Shown: positions 36,256 to 44,907, numbered from the stretch's first letter. The stretch: DNA of 64,000 nucleotides from Streptomyces dysideae (GCF_001514305.1 NZ_KQ949084.1:1-64000), one strand, 5' to 3'. Translations and numbers: made by a program. The notes: a model not told the origin generated them from the sequence alone.

Positions 36256-36271
36256 TCTCACGGTTTCTCAC
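36256..36271 (+). promoter_or_regulatory. Probable arm-type sites, left end of element 2
   Basis: TCTCAC at 36256 and 36266 (10-base period), matched by TCTCAC at 44891 and 44902 near the other end. The word differs from those of elements 1 and 3. Confidence 0.5.
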
Positions 36272-36286
36272 ATCCCGTTCGAGGAC

Positions 36287-37456
36287 TCAGCCGAGGAGAT
36301 CGGCGAGCCGGTCTGAACCCGCCTTCAGTGACTGCGGGTCGGGGTGCACGTACGTGCGCTTGGTGAAGCCGAGGTCGGCGTGTCCGGCCCACGCGCTCAC
36401 TACCGTGTCGGGGACGCCGTTGTTCGCCATCCACGACAGGCAGGCGTGCCGCGCGTCGTACAGCCGCACCCTGCGCACCCCGGCCTCTTCCATCAGCCGG
36501 TACGCCTGGCGCCTGAGCCAGTCCGTCTTCACCGTGGCGCCCAGCTCGTCGACGACGACCCGCCCCGAGGCGTCGTAGCCCTCGCCCGCGGCGAGCCGCT
36601 CGGCGGCCTGCCGCCGGCGGAACAGCTTCAGCGCGGCGAGCAGCGGCGCGGGCAGGGGCAGTCCACGCTCCCCGGCGGTCGACTTGGTGTCCTTCTCGAT
36701 GACGACGCCGGCGACGAGCGTCCGCGTCCACTCCACGGACAGCGTCCCGCCCTCCAAGTCGACGTCGACCCACCGCAGCCCGCACACCTCCGCGGGCCGC
36801 AGGCCGATCAGCGAGAGCAGCATCACCGCGTACAGGCGGCCCCCCGCGCAGTGCGCGAGGAACACCTTCACCTCGTCCTCGTCCCACGGCTTCCGTGCCC
36901 GCCGACGCGCCCTGTCGTCCTTCCGGGCCTGCCGCGGGATCTTCGCGAACTCGGCGACGTTCCGCACCAACAGGCGGTCCCGTATCGCCATGTTCAGCGC
37001 GGCCCGAAGACGGCCCAAGGTGAGCTCAATCGTCCGCACGGACAGGCCCGTTCCTGGCTTCCCGCCGATCCGCCGGGCGCTCGTCAGCATCCACTCGATG
37101 AGCTCCTGGACGTCCGCGGTCGTCAGCTCCTGGACGTGCTTGTGCCCGAGCCGGACGCGCACGTACCGCATCGCGTCCTCGTACGACCGCTTCGTCGCGA
37201 CCTCCACGTCCACGGTGGCTTCCTTCAGCCACGCGTCGACGAGTTGGCCGACTGTCGTTTTCGACGGCACCACCAACGTGCCCGCACTCTTCTCGTGACG
37301 GATCCGCGCGTACTCGTTCTGCGCTTCCTTCTTCGTGTCGAAGGTGCGCGTGATCTGCTGCCGCTCGCCCGTCTCCGGGTGCCGGCCGACGTCGACGACG
37401 AACCTGTACCGGACCTTCCCGCTCGCCAGCGTGACCTTCTTGATCGGATCAGCCAC
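36287..37456 (-). CDS. int: Tyrosine integrase of element 2
   Basis: A 389-residue integrase unrelated in detail to that of element 1, lacking its cysteine-rich insertion. N-terminal arm-binding strand (KVRYRFVVDVGRHPETGERQ), core-binding domain (about 65-170), catalytic domain with Arg in LIGLRPAEVCGLRW, LYDARHACLSW for the His/Arg box (the first box residue is Tyr instead of His), AGHADLGFTKRTYVH with the nucleophilic tyrosine. The start overlaps the upstream repressor gene by eight bases. It uses the same tRNA-Arg core. Confidence 0.92.
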   Translation of the reverse strand: MADPIKKVTLASGKVRYRFVVDVGRHPETGERQQITRTFDTKKEAQNEYARIRHEKSAGTLVVPSKTTVGQLVDAWLKEATVDVEVATKRSYEDAMRYVRVRLGHKHVQELTTADVQELIEWMLTSARRIGGKPGTGLSVRTIELTLGRLRAALNMAIRDRLLVRNVAEFAKIPRQARKDDRARRRARKPWDEDEVKVFLAHCAGGRLYAVMLLSLIGLRPAEVCGLRWVDVDLEGGTLSVEWTRTLVAGVVIEKDTKSTAGERGLPLPAPLLAALKLFRRRQAAERLAAGEGYDASGRVVVDELGATVKTDWLRRQAYRLMEEAGVRRVRLYDARHACLSWMANNGVPDTVVSAWAGHADLGFTKRTYVHPDPQSLKAGSDRLADLLG

Positions 37457-37997
37457 CTTCCCCCCCGGTGTTGTCCTCCGTGCCCCACGCGCCGGCCTTC
37501 AGTGCCGCGATGAACGCGTCCCGCCCCTGCGACGTCGTCATGTCGAAGTCCGGCCCCTCCGGTGTCACGGCCATGAGCCACACCGCGAGGTAGCGGGCGC
37601 GGCCCTGATCGTCGAGACCCGGCGGGTAGCGCAGCGGCTCCCGCCCCTGGGCCCATGCCCACGCGCGTTTCCCGCTCACCAGGCCCGTGCCGCCATCGAT
37701 GCCGCCCGTGCCCGTGAGCTCCACACCGCCCCGCGCCGTCGACGGCATCAGCAGCGTGATCGGCGGGACATCCAGAACCACCGCCAGCGCCACCAAGTCG
37801 CCGACGTCCACGCGCCGCTCGGCCCGCTCAAGGCGCCCCAGGGCCGAGGCAGTCATGGGCCGCCCGGCATCCGCAAGTTTTCGCGCCAATTCGTACGTGG
37901 ACAGTCCCTGCCGCTCGCGGTGCCGGCGGATGTTCGCGGCCACAGTGCGGCCGGTCGGGTCAGTGATCTGCGGGGGTACGCGCTTCTGCTCGGCCAT
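37449..37997 (-). CDS. XRE-family repressor-like regulator
   Basis: The ATG at 37997 is preferred; one at 38018 is possible. Of 182 residues, about 20-75 form the helix-turn-helix (GLSTYELARKLADAGRPMTA, SALGRLERAERRV). The remainder has RYLAVWLMAVTPEGPDFDMT and no peptidase motif, so it is not a self-cleaving repressor. It is divergent from the excisionase/replication operon across about 120 bases and overlaps the integrase gene, the classical position of a satellite or phage master repressor. Confidence 0.78.
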   Translation of the reverse strand: MAEQKRVPPQITDPTGRTVAANIRRHRERQGLSTYELARKLADAGRPMTASALGRLERAERRVDVGDLVALAVVLDVPPITLLMPSTARGGVELTGTGGIDGGTGLVSGKRAWAWAQGREPLRYPPGLDDQGRARYLAVWLMAVTPEGPDFDMTTSQGRDAFIAALKAGAWGTEDNTGGEGG

Positions 37998-38120
37998 GAG
38001 CGTCAGCCTAAGGCTCATCTAGATCCATCCCGTCCCACTCAGGTTGTTGCCGTCCGCAGACGACGTGAGATATACATAGCACCGATGCCAAAAACAAAGC
38101 AAGTGATGCCAGGAGTGAAC

Positions 38121-38345
38121 ATGGAGCAAGGGCAGCGGCCCACTCTTACGGAGGTGCGGGGGTGGCCGGCCACGGTGCGCGTGCCTCAGGCGGCCCTCGC
38201 GTTGGGGTGCAGCCGCTCGGAGCTGTATGAGCAGATCAAGCGCGGCACGTCGCCCGTGCGGACGCTGGAGTTCGGCCGTAGGCGCGTGGTCGTCACGGCG
38301 GACCTGGTGCGTCTGCTGTCGGGGGAAGGCCAGCCAGCGGCATGA
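38121..38345 (+). CDS. Excisionase-like helix-turn-helix protein, 74 aa
   Basis: The ATG at 38121 has AGGAG 5-6 bases upstream; an ATG at 38085 preceded by TATACAT could give a leaderless longer form. VPQAALALGCSRSELYEQIK is the recognition helix-turn-helix and TLEFGRRRVVVTADLVRLL the wing, as in MerR-like excisionases. First gene of the rightward operon. Confidence 0.7.
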   Translation: MEQGQRPTLTEVRGWPATVRVPQAALALGCSRSELYEQIKRGTSPVRTLEFGRRRVVVTADLVRLLSGEGQPAA

Positions 38346-38722
38346 CCCAGAACGCACAGACGCCCCGGGGGAAAGCCGGGGCGTCTGCGGAAGTCCTCGC
38401 GGCGAGCGGTGGGACTGTGGCCAGCGTAGCGCCCTCCGGTGTCACCCCGGGGGACATCACTGGGCTGTGGGCCTCCAACCAGGTGACGTCCCTCCTGGAC
38501 GGCGTCGACGGCACCGTGCCCGAGTACGGCTCGCTGGAGTGGGTGCAGCTGCCGCCGGGAGACCCGCGGAAGGTCGCCGCCGTCATCGCGGCCGCCGAGG
38601 AGTTCCGGCGCTACGTCCTCGAGGAGACATGGATGGACGAGCTCCACCGCCGCGACCCCGAGGCATGGCACGCGGAGCTCGCCGCGAACTCCTACGCACC
38701 GCAGAACGGAACTGGCACGTGA
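38342..38722 (+). CDS. DUF2742-like protein, 126 aa
   Basis: Overlaps the previous stop by four bases. The C-terminal FRRYVLEETWMDELHRRDPE and AWHAEL pattern resembles DUF2742 proteins of actinobacterial phages and islands; the N-terminal 40 residues are low in complexity. It lies between the excisionase and replication ATPase, and the function is unknown. Confidence 0.6.
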   Translation: MTQNAQTPRGKAGASAEVLAASGGTVASVAPSGVTPGDITGLWASNQVTSLLDGVDGTVPEYGSLEWVQLPPGDPRKVAAVIAAAEEFRRYVLEETWMDELHRRDPEAWHAELAANSYAPQNGTGT

Positions 38723-39858
38723 CCATTGACCCCACCGTCCGCGGCCTCGCCGACGGACTGCCCGAGCCGCCGGTGCCGCGCCGGATCAAGCTCACTCCCG
38801 CGTCCAATATGGTGCCGGAGCCGGTCATCTGGGCGTGGGAGCCCGAGCCGGGCGCCGGACGTATCCCCGCCGGCGCGCTCACCCTGGCCGCCGGGCGGGA
38901 GGGCACCGGCAAGTCGTCGTTCGGCATCTGGCTCGCGGCTCGCCTCTCCCGCGGCGAGTTGCCCGGCACCTTCTACGGGCATCCCCGGAACGTCTTCTAC
39001 GCAGCCGTAGAGGACTCCTGGCCCCGGACCCTGCTGCCGCGCCTGATCGCGGCGGACGCCGACCTCGAGCGCGTCTTCCGCGTCGACGTCGAGACGACCC
39101 GCTTCGAGGACGGCCGCCTGATCACCGGAGAGACCATGATTTGCCTCCCCGCGGACATCGGCCCCCTCGAGCAGGCCATCGATGAGTACGACGTCGCCGC
39201 GCTCATCGTCGACCCGCTCATGTCCACCCTGGGCAGCCGCACCGACGCCCACCGGTCTCAGGACGTGCGCCAGTCCCTCGAGCCCCTCGTACGGATGGCG
39301 GAGCGCACCAAGGCCCTGACGCTGGGCATCGCGCACTTCAACAAGGGCACCAGCACGGACGCCTCGCAGCTCATCACCGGCTCGGGCGCCTTCAAGGACC
39401 TCGCCCGCGCCGTCCTCGCGTTCGCCCGTGACGGCGAGATGGACGAGCAGGTGATGACCCAGACCAAGAACAGCCTCGGACGGGACCTCGATCTGCCCTC
39501 CCTCGCGTACCGCATCGAGGGCTACGACGTCCCCACCCCCAAAGGCATGGCCAACGTCGGCCGCCTCACCTTCACCGGCGTATCCCAGCGCACCGTCCAA
39601 GACACCCTCGCCGCGCCCGTTGACCGCGACGAGGTGAGCGAGCGGGACGAGGCTGCCGAGTGGCTGCGCGGCTACCTCACCGACGCCGGCGGCGAGGCCG
39701 CGACGCGGGACCTCTTCAAAGATGCCGAACGGGACGGCATCGCCAAGCGCACACTCCAACGCGCGCGATCACGCCTCGGGGTGACGTCCCACCAGTCCGG
39801 ATTCGGCAAGAAGAAGACTTGGGTCTGGACACTCAGCGTTACCGACGACGAGCCATGA
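38719..39858 (+). CDS. RepA-like AAA_25 replicative ATPase/helicase
   Basis: GTG start overlapping the previous TGA (GTGA). The 379 residues show a RecA/DnaB-type core: Walker A GREGTGKSS at about 60, Walker B ALIVDPLMSTLGS at about 175, LGIAHFNKG with the sensor histidine, and GSGAFKDLARAVLAFARDGE. The C-terminal 100 residues form a winged-helix-like tail (AATRDLFKDAERDGIAKRTL). Such proteins unwind plasmid or satellite origins. A 20-bp perfect hairpin follows six bases after the stop. Confidence 0.82.
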   Translation: MTIDPTVRGLADGLPEPPVPRRIKLTPASNMVPEPVIWAWEPEPGAGRIPAGALTLAAGREGTGKSSFGIWLAARLSRGELPGTFYGHPRNVFYAAVEDSWPRTLLPRLIAADADLERVFRVDVETTRFEDGRLITGETMICLPADIGPLEQAIDEYDVAALIVDPLMSTLGSRTDAHRSQDVRQSLEPLVRMAERTKALTLGIAHFNKGTSTDASQLITGSGAFKDLARAVLAFARDGEMDEQVMTQTKNSLGRDLDLPSLAYRIEGYDVPTPKGMANVGRLTFTGVSQRTVQDTLAAPVDRDEVSERDEAAEWLRGYLTDAGGEAATRDLFKDAERDGIAKRTLQRARSRLGVTSHQSGFGKKKTWVWTLSVTDDEP

Positions 39859-39863
39859 CCCCT

Positions 39864-39915
39864 CTCTCGCGCCTCTCGCGCCAACCCCTGAGTGCTGGCG
39901 CGAGAGGCGCGAGAG
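39864..39915. repeat. Perfect 20-bp stem hairpin after the replication gene
   Basis: Arms 39864-39883 and 39896-39915 are perfect complements (CTCTCGCGCCTCTCGCGCCA) with a 12-base loop. Each arm also contains two copies of the word CTCGCGC. There is no T tract. It may be an origin, a processing site or a rho-independent-like attenuator. Confidence 0.75.
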
Positions 39916-39966
39916 GCGCGAGAGCACCACTACCGAACACAGAGAGTGAAGACAGGAGAGACGGCC

Positions 39967-40245
39967 ATGAAGATCGATCACGCCGCTATCGAGTCGACGC
40001 TGCCCACCGAGGTCGACGAGCTCATAGACGAGCTGGACTACCTGCAGGCGCCCGCGCACATCACAACCGGGAACCGGCTGCTGCGCGCCGAGCTCGGCGA
40101 CGTCGACGATGCGGACCTGCACGATGCGGTCTACTTCCGCAAGCGCATGCTGTGTGGGGCCTGCAAGACCGGCAGCGGCCGTCACAGCGAGCCGGACGGC
40201 GCGAGGGTGCAGGAGTTCACGCCCGGCGTCCGTACGGGCCGCTAG
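39967..40245 (+). CDS. Hypothetical protein, 92 aa
   Basis: Starts MKIDHAAIESTLPTEVDELI with AGGAG nine bases upstream. The acidic helical N-terminus is followed by FRKRMLCGACKTGSGRH, a two-cysteine motif. It is located between the replication and capsid genes. No family recognised. Confidence 0.55.
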   Translation: MKIDHAAIESTLPTEVDELIDELDYLQAPAHITTGNRLLRAELGDVDDADLHDAVYFRKRMLCGACKTGSGRHSEPDGARVQEFTPGVRTGR

Positions 40246-40398
40246 CATGGCCATACGCCGCGTTCCTGAGCCCCGGCGCCCGCTCCCCGAGGGCGGGCCA
40301 TGCTCCGCAGCTACTACGCCGCTCCCCGTGGGCGGCAGAACACCCCTTCACGCCCCGGCGCGCGCCGCTGCGCGCGTCGGCATTCCACGGGAGCCCTG

Positions 40399-41769
40399 AT
40401 GACCAGACGAACCCTGCCCGGCAGCTTCGAGACCATGTGTGAGCGCTTCGGCGTACGCGCGAACAGTGCGCTGCTGATCCGGGAACTCAAGAGCAAGCGC
40501 ACCGAGCGCCAGGACCAGGCCCGCCAGATCATGACCCGCTCCGGCGCGAACATGAACACCGCCGAACAGCGCGAGTTCGACCGGCTGATGGACGAGTACG
40601 AGAACCTGGACGAGATGGTCACCCAGGCAGAGGAGCGCACCGAGGGCGACCGCAGCGCCGTTGACGAGGACCGGCCCAACGGCCGCCGCGACACCCCGAA
40701 CCTGTACTTCCACACGGCGGACGGCCGGAAGGTCCGCGCCGTACGACACGGCGAGTCGTTCGCCCGCGCCGCCGGTACGCCCCGCACGGCCGGAAGCGAC
40801 CCCGAAGACCTCTCGCTCGGCCGCGCCCTGGTCGGCATCCTCCGAGGCGACCACGCGATGATGGAACGCGAGATGCGCGCCCAGGTCGTCGCCCAGGACC
40901 CCGCCGGCGGATTCTTCGTCACCCCCACCCTAGGAAACCTGTTCATCGACCTCGCCCGCTCCCAGTCCGTCATCTCGCAGGCCGGAGCGATGACCATCCC
41001 GCTCGGCTCCGGCGAGACCCGCATCCTGCGCACCGCCACCGACCCCACCGCCTCATGGAAGGCCGAGCTCGGCGCGCTCAACAACACCGACGTGCAGTTC
41101 GACGCCGTCACCCTCTACCCGAAGGTGCTCGGCTGCATCGCCGACATCTCCGAGGAACTCATCGAGGACGGCGCGAACGCCGCCGCGCAGATCGAGGCCG
41201 TACTGTCCGCGGCCGTCGCCAACCAGCTCGACCGCTCGTTCTGGCGCGGCGTCAGCAACGGCACCGGCGACAACGACGTGGCAGGCCGCTACTTCACCGG
41301 CATCCTCGACGACCCCGGCGTGGGAACCGTCGACCTGGCCGGCGCCGCGCCCGCCGACTACGACGAGTGGATCGACGCAATGCAACTCGTCGAGGACGCC
41401 AACGGCATGCCCGACGTCCGCATCGACTCCCCCCGCACCGCGGCCCAGTTGGCCAAGCTGAAGGAGGCGACCACACTCGCCTACCTCAAGGCACCCGAGC
41501 AGGTAGCCGCGCTGCGCCACTTCAAGACCACCCAGACCCCCGTGACCCTGGGCGCCGGCAACGACGAGTCGGTGAGCGTGGTCGGCAACTTCGCCTCCGC
41601 ATTCGTGATCATCGGTATCCGGTCGGCGTTCCGCGTCGAGGTGTCCAACCAAGCCGGGAACGCCTTCGAGAACCTCGGCCGCAAGGTCCGGGTGTGGGGC
41701 CGCGCGGACATGGCCATCGGCCGCCCCGCGCACCTGGCCCTCGTGCAGGCGATCGGCCCCACACCGTGA
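40399..41769 (+). CDS. HK97-family phage major capsid protein
   Basis: A 456-residue protein; the ATG at 40399 has GGGAG 5-6 bases upstream. An N-terminal coiled-coil delta-domain occupies about 20-75 (AEQREFDRLMDEYENLDEM). The HK97 fold starts near 165: GGFFVTPTLGNLFIDLARSQ, then SGETRILR, LYPKVLGCIADISEELIED, AAAVANQLDRSFWRGV, GNFASAFVIIGIRSAFRVEV and RVWGRADMAIGRPAHLALV are all standard capsid segments. No separate protease or scaffolding gene adjoins. In a satellite it could build its own, perhaps smaller, capsid. Confidence 0.9.
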   Translation: MTRRTLPGSFETMCERFGVRANSALLIRELKSKRTERQDQARQIMTRSGANMNTAEQREFDRLMDEYENLDEMVTQAEERTEGDRSAVDEDRPNGRRDTPNLYFHTADGRKVRAVRHGESFARAAGTPRTAGSDPEDLSLGRALVGILRGDHAMMEREMRAQVVAQDPAGGFFVTPTLGNLFIDLARSQSVISQAGAMTIPLGSGETRILRTATDPTASWKAELGALNNTDVQFDAVTLYPKVLGCIADISEELIEDGANAAAQIEAVLSAAVANQLDRSFWRGVSNGTGDNDVAGRYFTGILDDPGVGTVDLAGAAPADYDEWIDAMQLVEDANGMPDVRIDSPRTAAQLAKLKEATTLAYLKAPEQVAALRHFKTTQTPVTLGAGNDESVSVVGNFASAFVIIGIRSAFRVEVSNQAGNAFENLGRKVRVWGRADMAIGRPAHLALVQAIGPTP

Positions 41770-42089
41770 CCCGGGTCAAACTGCGCGCGCCGTACATCAG
41801 CCGTGCAGCCCGCGGCGTACCCGGCCAGGTCCTCGAGCTCGAGGACGCCGCTGCCCGGCGCCTGGTCAGTGCCGGCCGCGCCACACTGGCCGACGCCCCG
41901 GCCGCCGTCGACGACGAGGACCAGGACGCCAGCGAGCCGAGGCGTACGAAGCGTGCAGGTGGCACAACAGCCATCAGGTCAGGGCGTGGCCGACGTGCCA
42001 AGGCACCTACCGAGGATGCGTTCTACAACCCGGACATCGAGCCGGAAGTGTTCGACCCAGCACACGGCCGCAGAGCCCGGGCCGACTGA
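41766..42089 (+). CDS. Phage DUF7302-like small protein
   Basis: GTG overlapping the capsid stop. VKLRAPYISRAARGVPGQVL, then ELEDAAARRLVSAGRAT is the pattern of small proteins placed next to capsid genes in many phages. The second half is basic and low in complexity (KRAGGTTAIRSGRGRRAKA). 107 residues. Possibly a head decoration or completion protein; not established. Confidence 0.65.
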   Translation: MTRVKLRAPYISRAARGVPGQVLELEDAAARRLVSAGRATLADAPAAVDDEDQDASEPRRTKRAGGTTAIRSGRGRRAKAPTEDAFYNPDIEPEVFDPAHGRRARAD

Positions 42090-42363
42090 CTCCCGCGCGG
42101 GCGCGTGGGCGTGCGGCACCTCCGTCCCGCCGCACACCTGCGGTGCAGCACCCGCGCGGGCACCGCTGCCCGGCGCGCCCGGTCCTGGTCAGGCCGCGCG
42201 CACCGGGCAGCACCACATCACGCAGAGTCAGCAGGTCACGGGGGTAGGCGGCAAGCATTTCTGGCATCTCGGGGGGTCGGAATGCGGGGGGAAGCCCCCT
42301 CTCTCGCGTCTGCTTCGAACCCACTTTTTGAAAAGACCCCGAAAGTGACGGAGGGTGACCGAC
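42090..42363 (+). other. Gap before terminase gene; candidate packaging site
   Basis: No gene seen. From 42240 it is unusual: GGGGGTAGGCGGCAAGCATTT, then TCGGGGGGTCGGAATGCGGG followed by a GGGGGG-AAG-CCCCC hairpin, then a T run (CCACTTTTTGAAAAG). The position directly upstream of the small terminase subunit is where cos or pac sites lie in HK97-like phages. Confidence 0.4.
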
Positions 42364-42843
42364 ATGGCTCAGCCGCGGAAGACCAACCGCCTGCGCATCC
42401 TGCACGGCCAGCCGCCCCGTGCGGCGCCCATCGTGGGCGGGCCGCTCGACCTCCCCGACCCGCCCGACTGGCTACCCGAGGCAGCACGCGACGAGTGGAT
42501 CCGCGTCACCGAGGCGTGCGCCACCTACCCGACGTGGCTGCAGCACGGCGACGTGGCGATCCTGACCGCGTACTGCGCCACGTGGGCAACATGGCTCGAG
42601 GCCGCGCAAGATGTCGCCCGCCGCGGCGCCCTCGTACCCGGCCGCTCGGCCGCCGACGCCGCCGGCACCGACGACGAGGGCGGGCCGCGCCTGGTGAAGA
42701 ACCCGGCTGTGCAGATCGCCCGGGACGCCGCCGTGCAGCTGCGCGCGCTCTGCCGCGAGCTCGGGTTCAGCCCCGATGCCCGCCGACGTGTCGACGTCGG
42801 CGATCTCCAGACCGACGACGACGCAGACAGGTTGCTGACATGA
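42364..42843 (+). CDS. P27-family phage terminase small subunit
   Basis: The ATG at 42364 has GGAGGG eight bases upstream. The 159-residue protein fits P27: PPDWLPEAARDEWIRVTEAC, ILTAYCATWATWLEAAQDV, LVKNPAVQIARDAAVQLRAL and CRELGFSPDARRRV are the family's successive helices. It recognises the packaging site and loads the large subunit. No large subunit follows, so packaging would need a helper's motor. Confidence 0.9.
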   Translation: MAQPRKTNRLRILHGQPPRAAPIVGGPLDLPDPPDWLPEAARDEWIRVTEACATYPTWLQHGDVAILTAYCATWATWLEAAQDVARRGALVPGRSAADAAGTDDEGGPRLVKNPAVQIARDAAVQLRALCRELGFSPDARRRVDVGDLQTDDDADRLLT

Positions 42844-43103
42844 CCGAACAGCCCGACACCCTCACCCGCGAACTCGCCCAGTACGCGGCCGACGCCCTTG
42901 TCAGCGCGCACAAGAAAGGGAACCTGACCCCCGAGGAGATGGAGAAGGCGAAGGAAGCGATGCGCGCGGGCGCCGTCGGCATACGGCGCGACCACGACGG
43001 CACGTTCACCGTGGCCATCGGCGCCGTGGCCATGGTCGAGGGCCACATCTCCGACCTGCCCTCGATCGCCGCCGAGTGGGAAGAGTGGTTCCACTCCAGC
43101 TGA
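42840..43103 (+). CDS. Hypothetical protein, 87 aa
   Basis: ATGA overlap with the terminase gene. MTEQPDTLTRELAQYAADAL is followed by a helical KKGNLTPEEMEKAKEAMRAG and a beta-rich end. No domain recognised; coupled to terminase translation. Confidence 0.6.
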   Translation: MTEQPDTLTRELAQYAADALVSAHKKGNLTPEEMEKAKEAMRAGAVGIRRDHDGTFTVAIGAVAMVEGHISDLPSIAAEWEEWFHSS

Positions 43104-43110
43104 CCGTGGG

Positions 43111-43365
43111 CTACGCCCCGTCGCCCGGCTCGGCGGTGTCCGGGGTGGCGATGACGTACGTGCCCTTGATCGGGAGCGTCGCCACCAGGCCGCGCTCCCG
43201 CAGTTCACGTACGGCGCGCCGCACCGTGCCGAGACTCACGCTGTAGATCTCGGTCATCTCCCGCTCACCAGGCAACCGGCCGCCCACCGGCGGCCGGCCC
43301 TCGCTGATCTCCGCAGCGATCAGATTCGCCAGCTTCACGTATTCGTACTGCGGCAGCTCGGTCAT
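43111..43365 (-). CDS. Small GntR-type regulator, 84 aa
   Basis: The ATG at 43365 has GAGG nine bases upstream. The whole protein is one winged helix: YVKLANLIAAEISEGRPPVG, LPGEREMTEIYSVSLGTVRR, ELRERGLVATLPIKGTYVI. It has no ligand domain. It converges on the terminase operon and probably controls the right-end genes. Confidence 0.8.
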   Translation of the reverse strand: MTELPQYEYVKLANLIAAEISEGRPPVGGRLPGEREMTEIYSVSLGTVRRAVRELRERGLVATLPIKGTYVIATPDTAEPGDGA

Positions 43366-43541
43366 GCCCCGAGCCTCTTGCGGCCCCTCGCATCCCGCAT
43401 CACGGGGACGCATCGGTACGCGTATCGCAGCATGGGGTGCATAGGGACGCACTGAGCGCTACGGTCGTACGGCTACGACAAAGCCCCCGCGAGTCGGCCA
43501 GGACTCCGAGGGCGTGGCCGACCTGTTGGAGGCAGATCGAC

Positions 43542-43772
43542 ATGGCAGATGGTACGCAGGGCCGGCAGGTTGAGGAACGGTGGCTGGACACCGGCTCCGG
43601 GCCCGGTCGGGTGGTGCAGGTGTACGTCTATCCGGCGGATCCTGTGGAGACGGCCCGCAGGGCACTGAAGGTCCACCTCGAGAACTGCGCCGAGTGCGCC
43701 CCCGACTCCTGGTGTCCGGTCTCGGACCGCCTGTATGCGGCGTACCGGGGTGAGCGCGGGCCGGCGTCATGA
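43542..43772 (+). CDS. Hypothetical protein, 76 aa
   Basis: GGAGG nine bases before the ATG. MADGTQGRQVEERWLDTGSG, then HLENCAECAPDSWCPVSDRL with a CxxC-x5-C pattern that may bind zinc. Followed by an overlapping small gene. Confidence 0.6.
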   Translation: MADGTQGRQVEERWLDTGSGPGRVVQVYVYPADPVETARRALKVHLENCAECAPDSWCPVSDRLYAAYRGERGPAS

Positions 43773-43963
43773 CCGCCACCGCCGCCGACCGGGCGCCACT
43801 GTCGGCCGAGTGCGCGCTTGCCCAGCGGCCCAACTACCAGGGCCTGCACCGCGAGTGCCGCCAGACCAGTGACGTACCCCTACCCCACAGCAACGGCCGG
43901 ATCCTGCTCACGCGCAGCTGTGGCTGCGCCTGCCACCGGCCGAGCGGATCGCCGACCACCTGA
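43769..43963 (+). CDS. Hypothetical cysteine-containing protein, 64 aa
   Basis: ATGA overlap with the previous gene. The C-terminal half has ILLTRSCGCACHRPSG with a CxCxxC-like cluster. Probably a small metal-binding protein; no family recognised. Confidence 0.5.
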   Translation: MTATAADRAPLSAECALAQRPNYQGLHRECRQTSDVPLPHSNGRILLTRSCGCACHRPSGSPTT

Positions 43964-44004
43964 AGCCCGTCCCGGGATCCCCCACCCGGGACGGGTTTCG
44001 TGTG

Positions 44005-44259
44005 TCATACGCCCTGCTCAGGCCCGTCATACGGCGCCCGCGGCGCGTACAGGGCGCGGGTCGGGATGGACAGGACGCCCGGGCGCCGGCCACCGTTCCC
44101 GGCCGCCTGCAGGTCGGCGTAGCGCTGGCCGCCGGCGACCAGGCGCACCGCGTGCCGGATCGCCGCGGACGCGTCCATGCCGTCGCGCTGCAACACCTCG
44201 AGGTCCGCGGCGAGCTGGTCCGTCATCCGCACGGACACCACGGTCGGCGTACGGCTCAC
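44005..44259 (-). CDS. Ribbon-helix-helix (CopG-like) protein, 84 aa
   Basis: GTG at 44259 overlapping the previous stop (GTGA). TVVSVRMTDQLAADLEVLQR and GMDASAAIRHAVRLVAG are the strand and two helices of a ribbon-helix-helix DNA-binding fold. Last gene of a three-gene minus-strand operon at the right end of element 2. Confidence 0.65.
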   Translation of the reverse strand: MSRTPTVVSVRMTDQLAADLEVLQRDGMDASAAIRHAVRLVAGGQRYADLQAAGNGGRRPGVLSIPTRALYAPRAPYDGPEQGV

Positions 44260-44549
44260 CGGCCCTCCCCCTGCCCGGCGCGTACGCGGCGAAGGCCTTC
44301 GTCGAGATCGCGGCCGCCGATGCTGCCCTCCGCGTCGACGAGCCGGAGCCGGGGCCGGTTCTTCCTGCACGGCCGCGCCTCCTTGACCACGTTCACGGCC
44401 CGGGCCACGGCCTCCGTGTCAGCCTCCTCCGGGGCGTCCCGGTACATCAGCACGCCGACGAGGACGTTCAGCTTGGCGACCTCGATGCGGAGCTCGGTGA
44501 GCTGCAGCTCGGCCACGGCCAGGCGCTGCTCAGTCTCGGTCTGCGTCAT
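44256..44549 (-). CDS. Hypothetical protein with leucine-rich coiled coil, 97 aa
   Basis: MTQTETEQRLAVAELQLTEL continues as a coiled coil to LNVLVGVLM; the second half is basic. Overlaps both neighbours (TGATG, GTGA), so it is translated in an operon. No function can be assigned. Confidence 0.6.
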   Translation of the reverse strand: MTQTETEQRLAVAELQLTELRIEVAKLNVLVGVLMYRDAPEEADTEAVARAVNVVKEARPCRKNRPRLRLVDAEGSIGGRDLDEGLRRVRAGQGEGR

Positions 44550-44812
44550 CGGCCCTCGCCCCAAGCGCGGTATCCGGTGGCCGGCTTTTCGGCGAGACGT
44601 GCCCGCAGGTAGTCAGCGGACCAACCCGGGTCGTCCCCGCCCTCGAGGACGCCCCGGAGGGCGATCACGGTGTCCATGGTGCGGTGGGCGAGGATCTCGC
44701 GGTGGGTCTCGCTGTCGCCGACGGTGGCGGGGGTCGGGATGTCGAGCGCTTCGAGGGCGACGGCCAGGAGCTGACGCAGCTCTCCGGCGGAAGGTTCGGT
44801 ACGGTCGGTCAT
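44546..44812 (-). CDS. Hypothetical protein, 88 aa
   Basis: AAGGAG nine bases before the ATG. MTDRTEPSAGELRQLLAVAL, ETHREILAHRTMDTVIALRG, then a tail with GWSADYLRARLAEKPATGY. Helical, soluble. First gene of the right-end minus operon of element 2. Confidence 0.6.
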   Translation of the reverse strand: MTDRTEPSAGELRQLLAVALEALDIPTPATVGDSETHREILAHRTMDTVIALRGVLEGGDDPGWSADYLRARLAEKPATGYRAWGEGR

Positions 44813-44890
44813 GGGTCTGGACTCCTTGATCGGAAGGGGTTCCGGGCAAGGCGCCGTCCGGTGTTCGCAGCATCGGGCGGCGCCGCCGCG

Positions 44891-44907
44891 TCTCACACGC
44901 GTCTCAC
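44891..44907 (+). promoter_or_regulatory. Probable arm-type sites, right end of element 2
   Basis: TCTCAC at 44891 and 44902 (11-base period), 95 bases before attachment copy 3; matches the left pair at 36256/36266. No gene is seen from 44813 to 45217. Confidence 0.5.
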
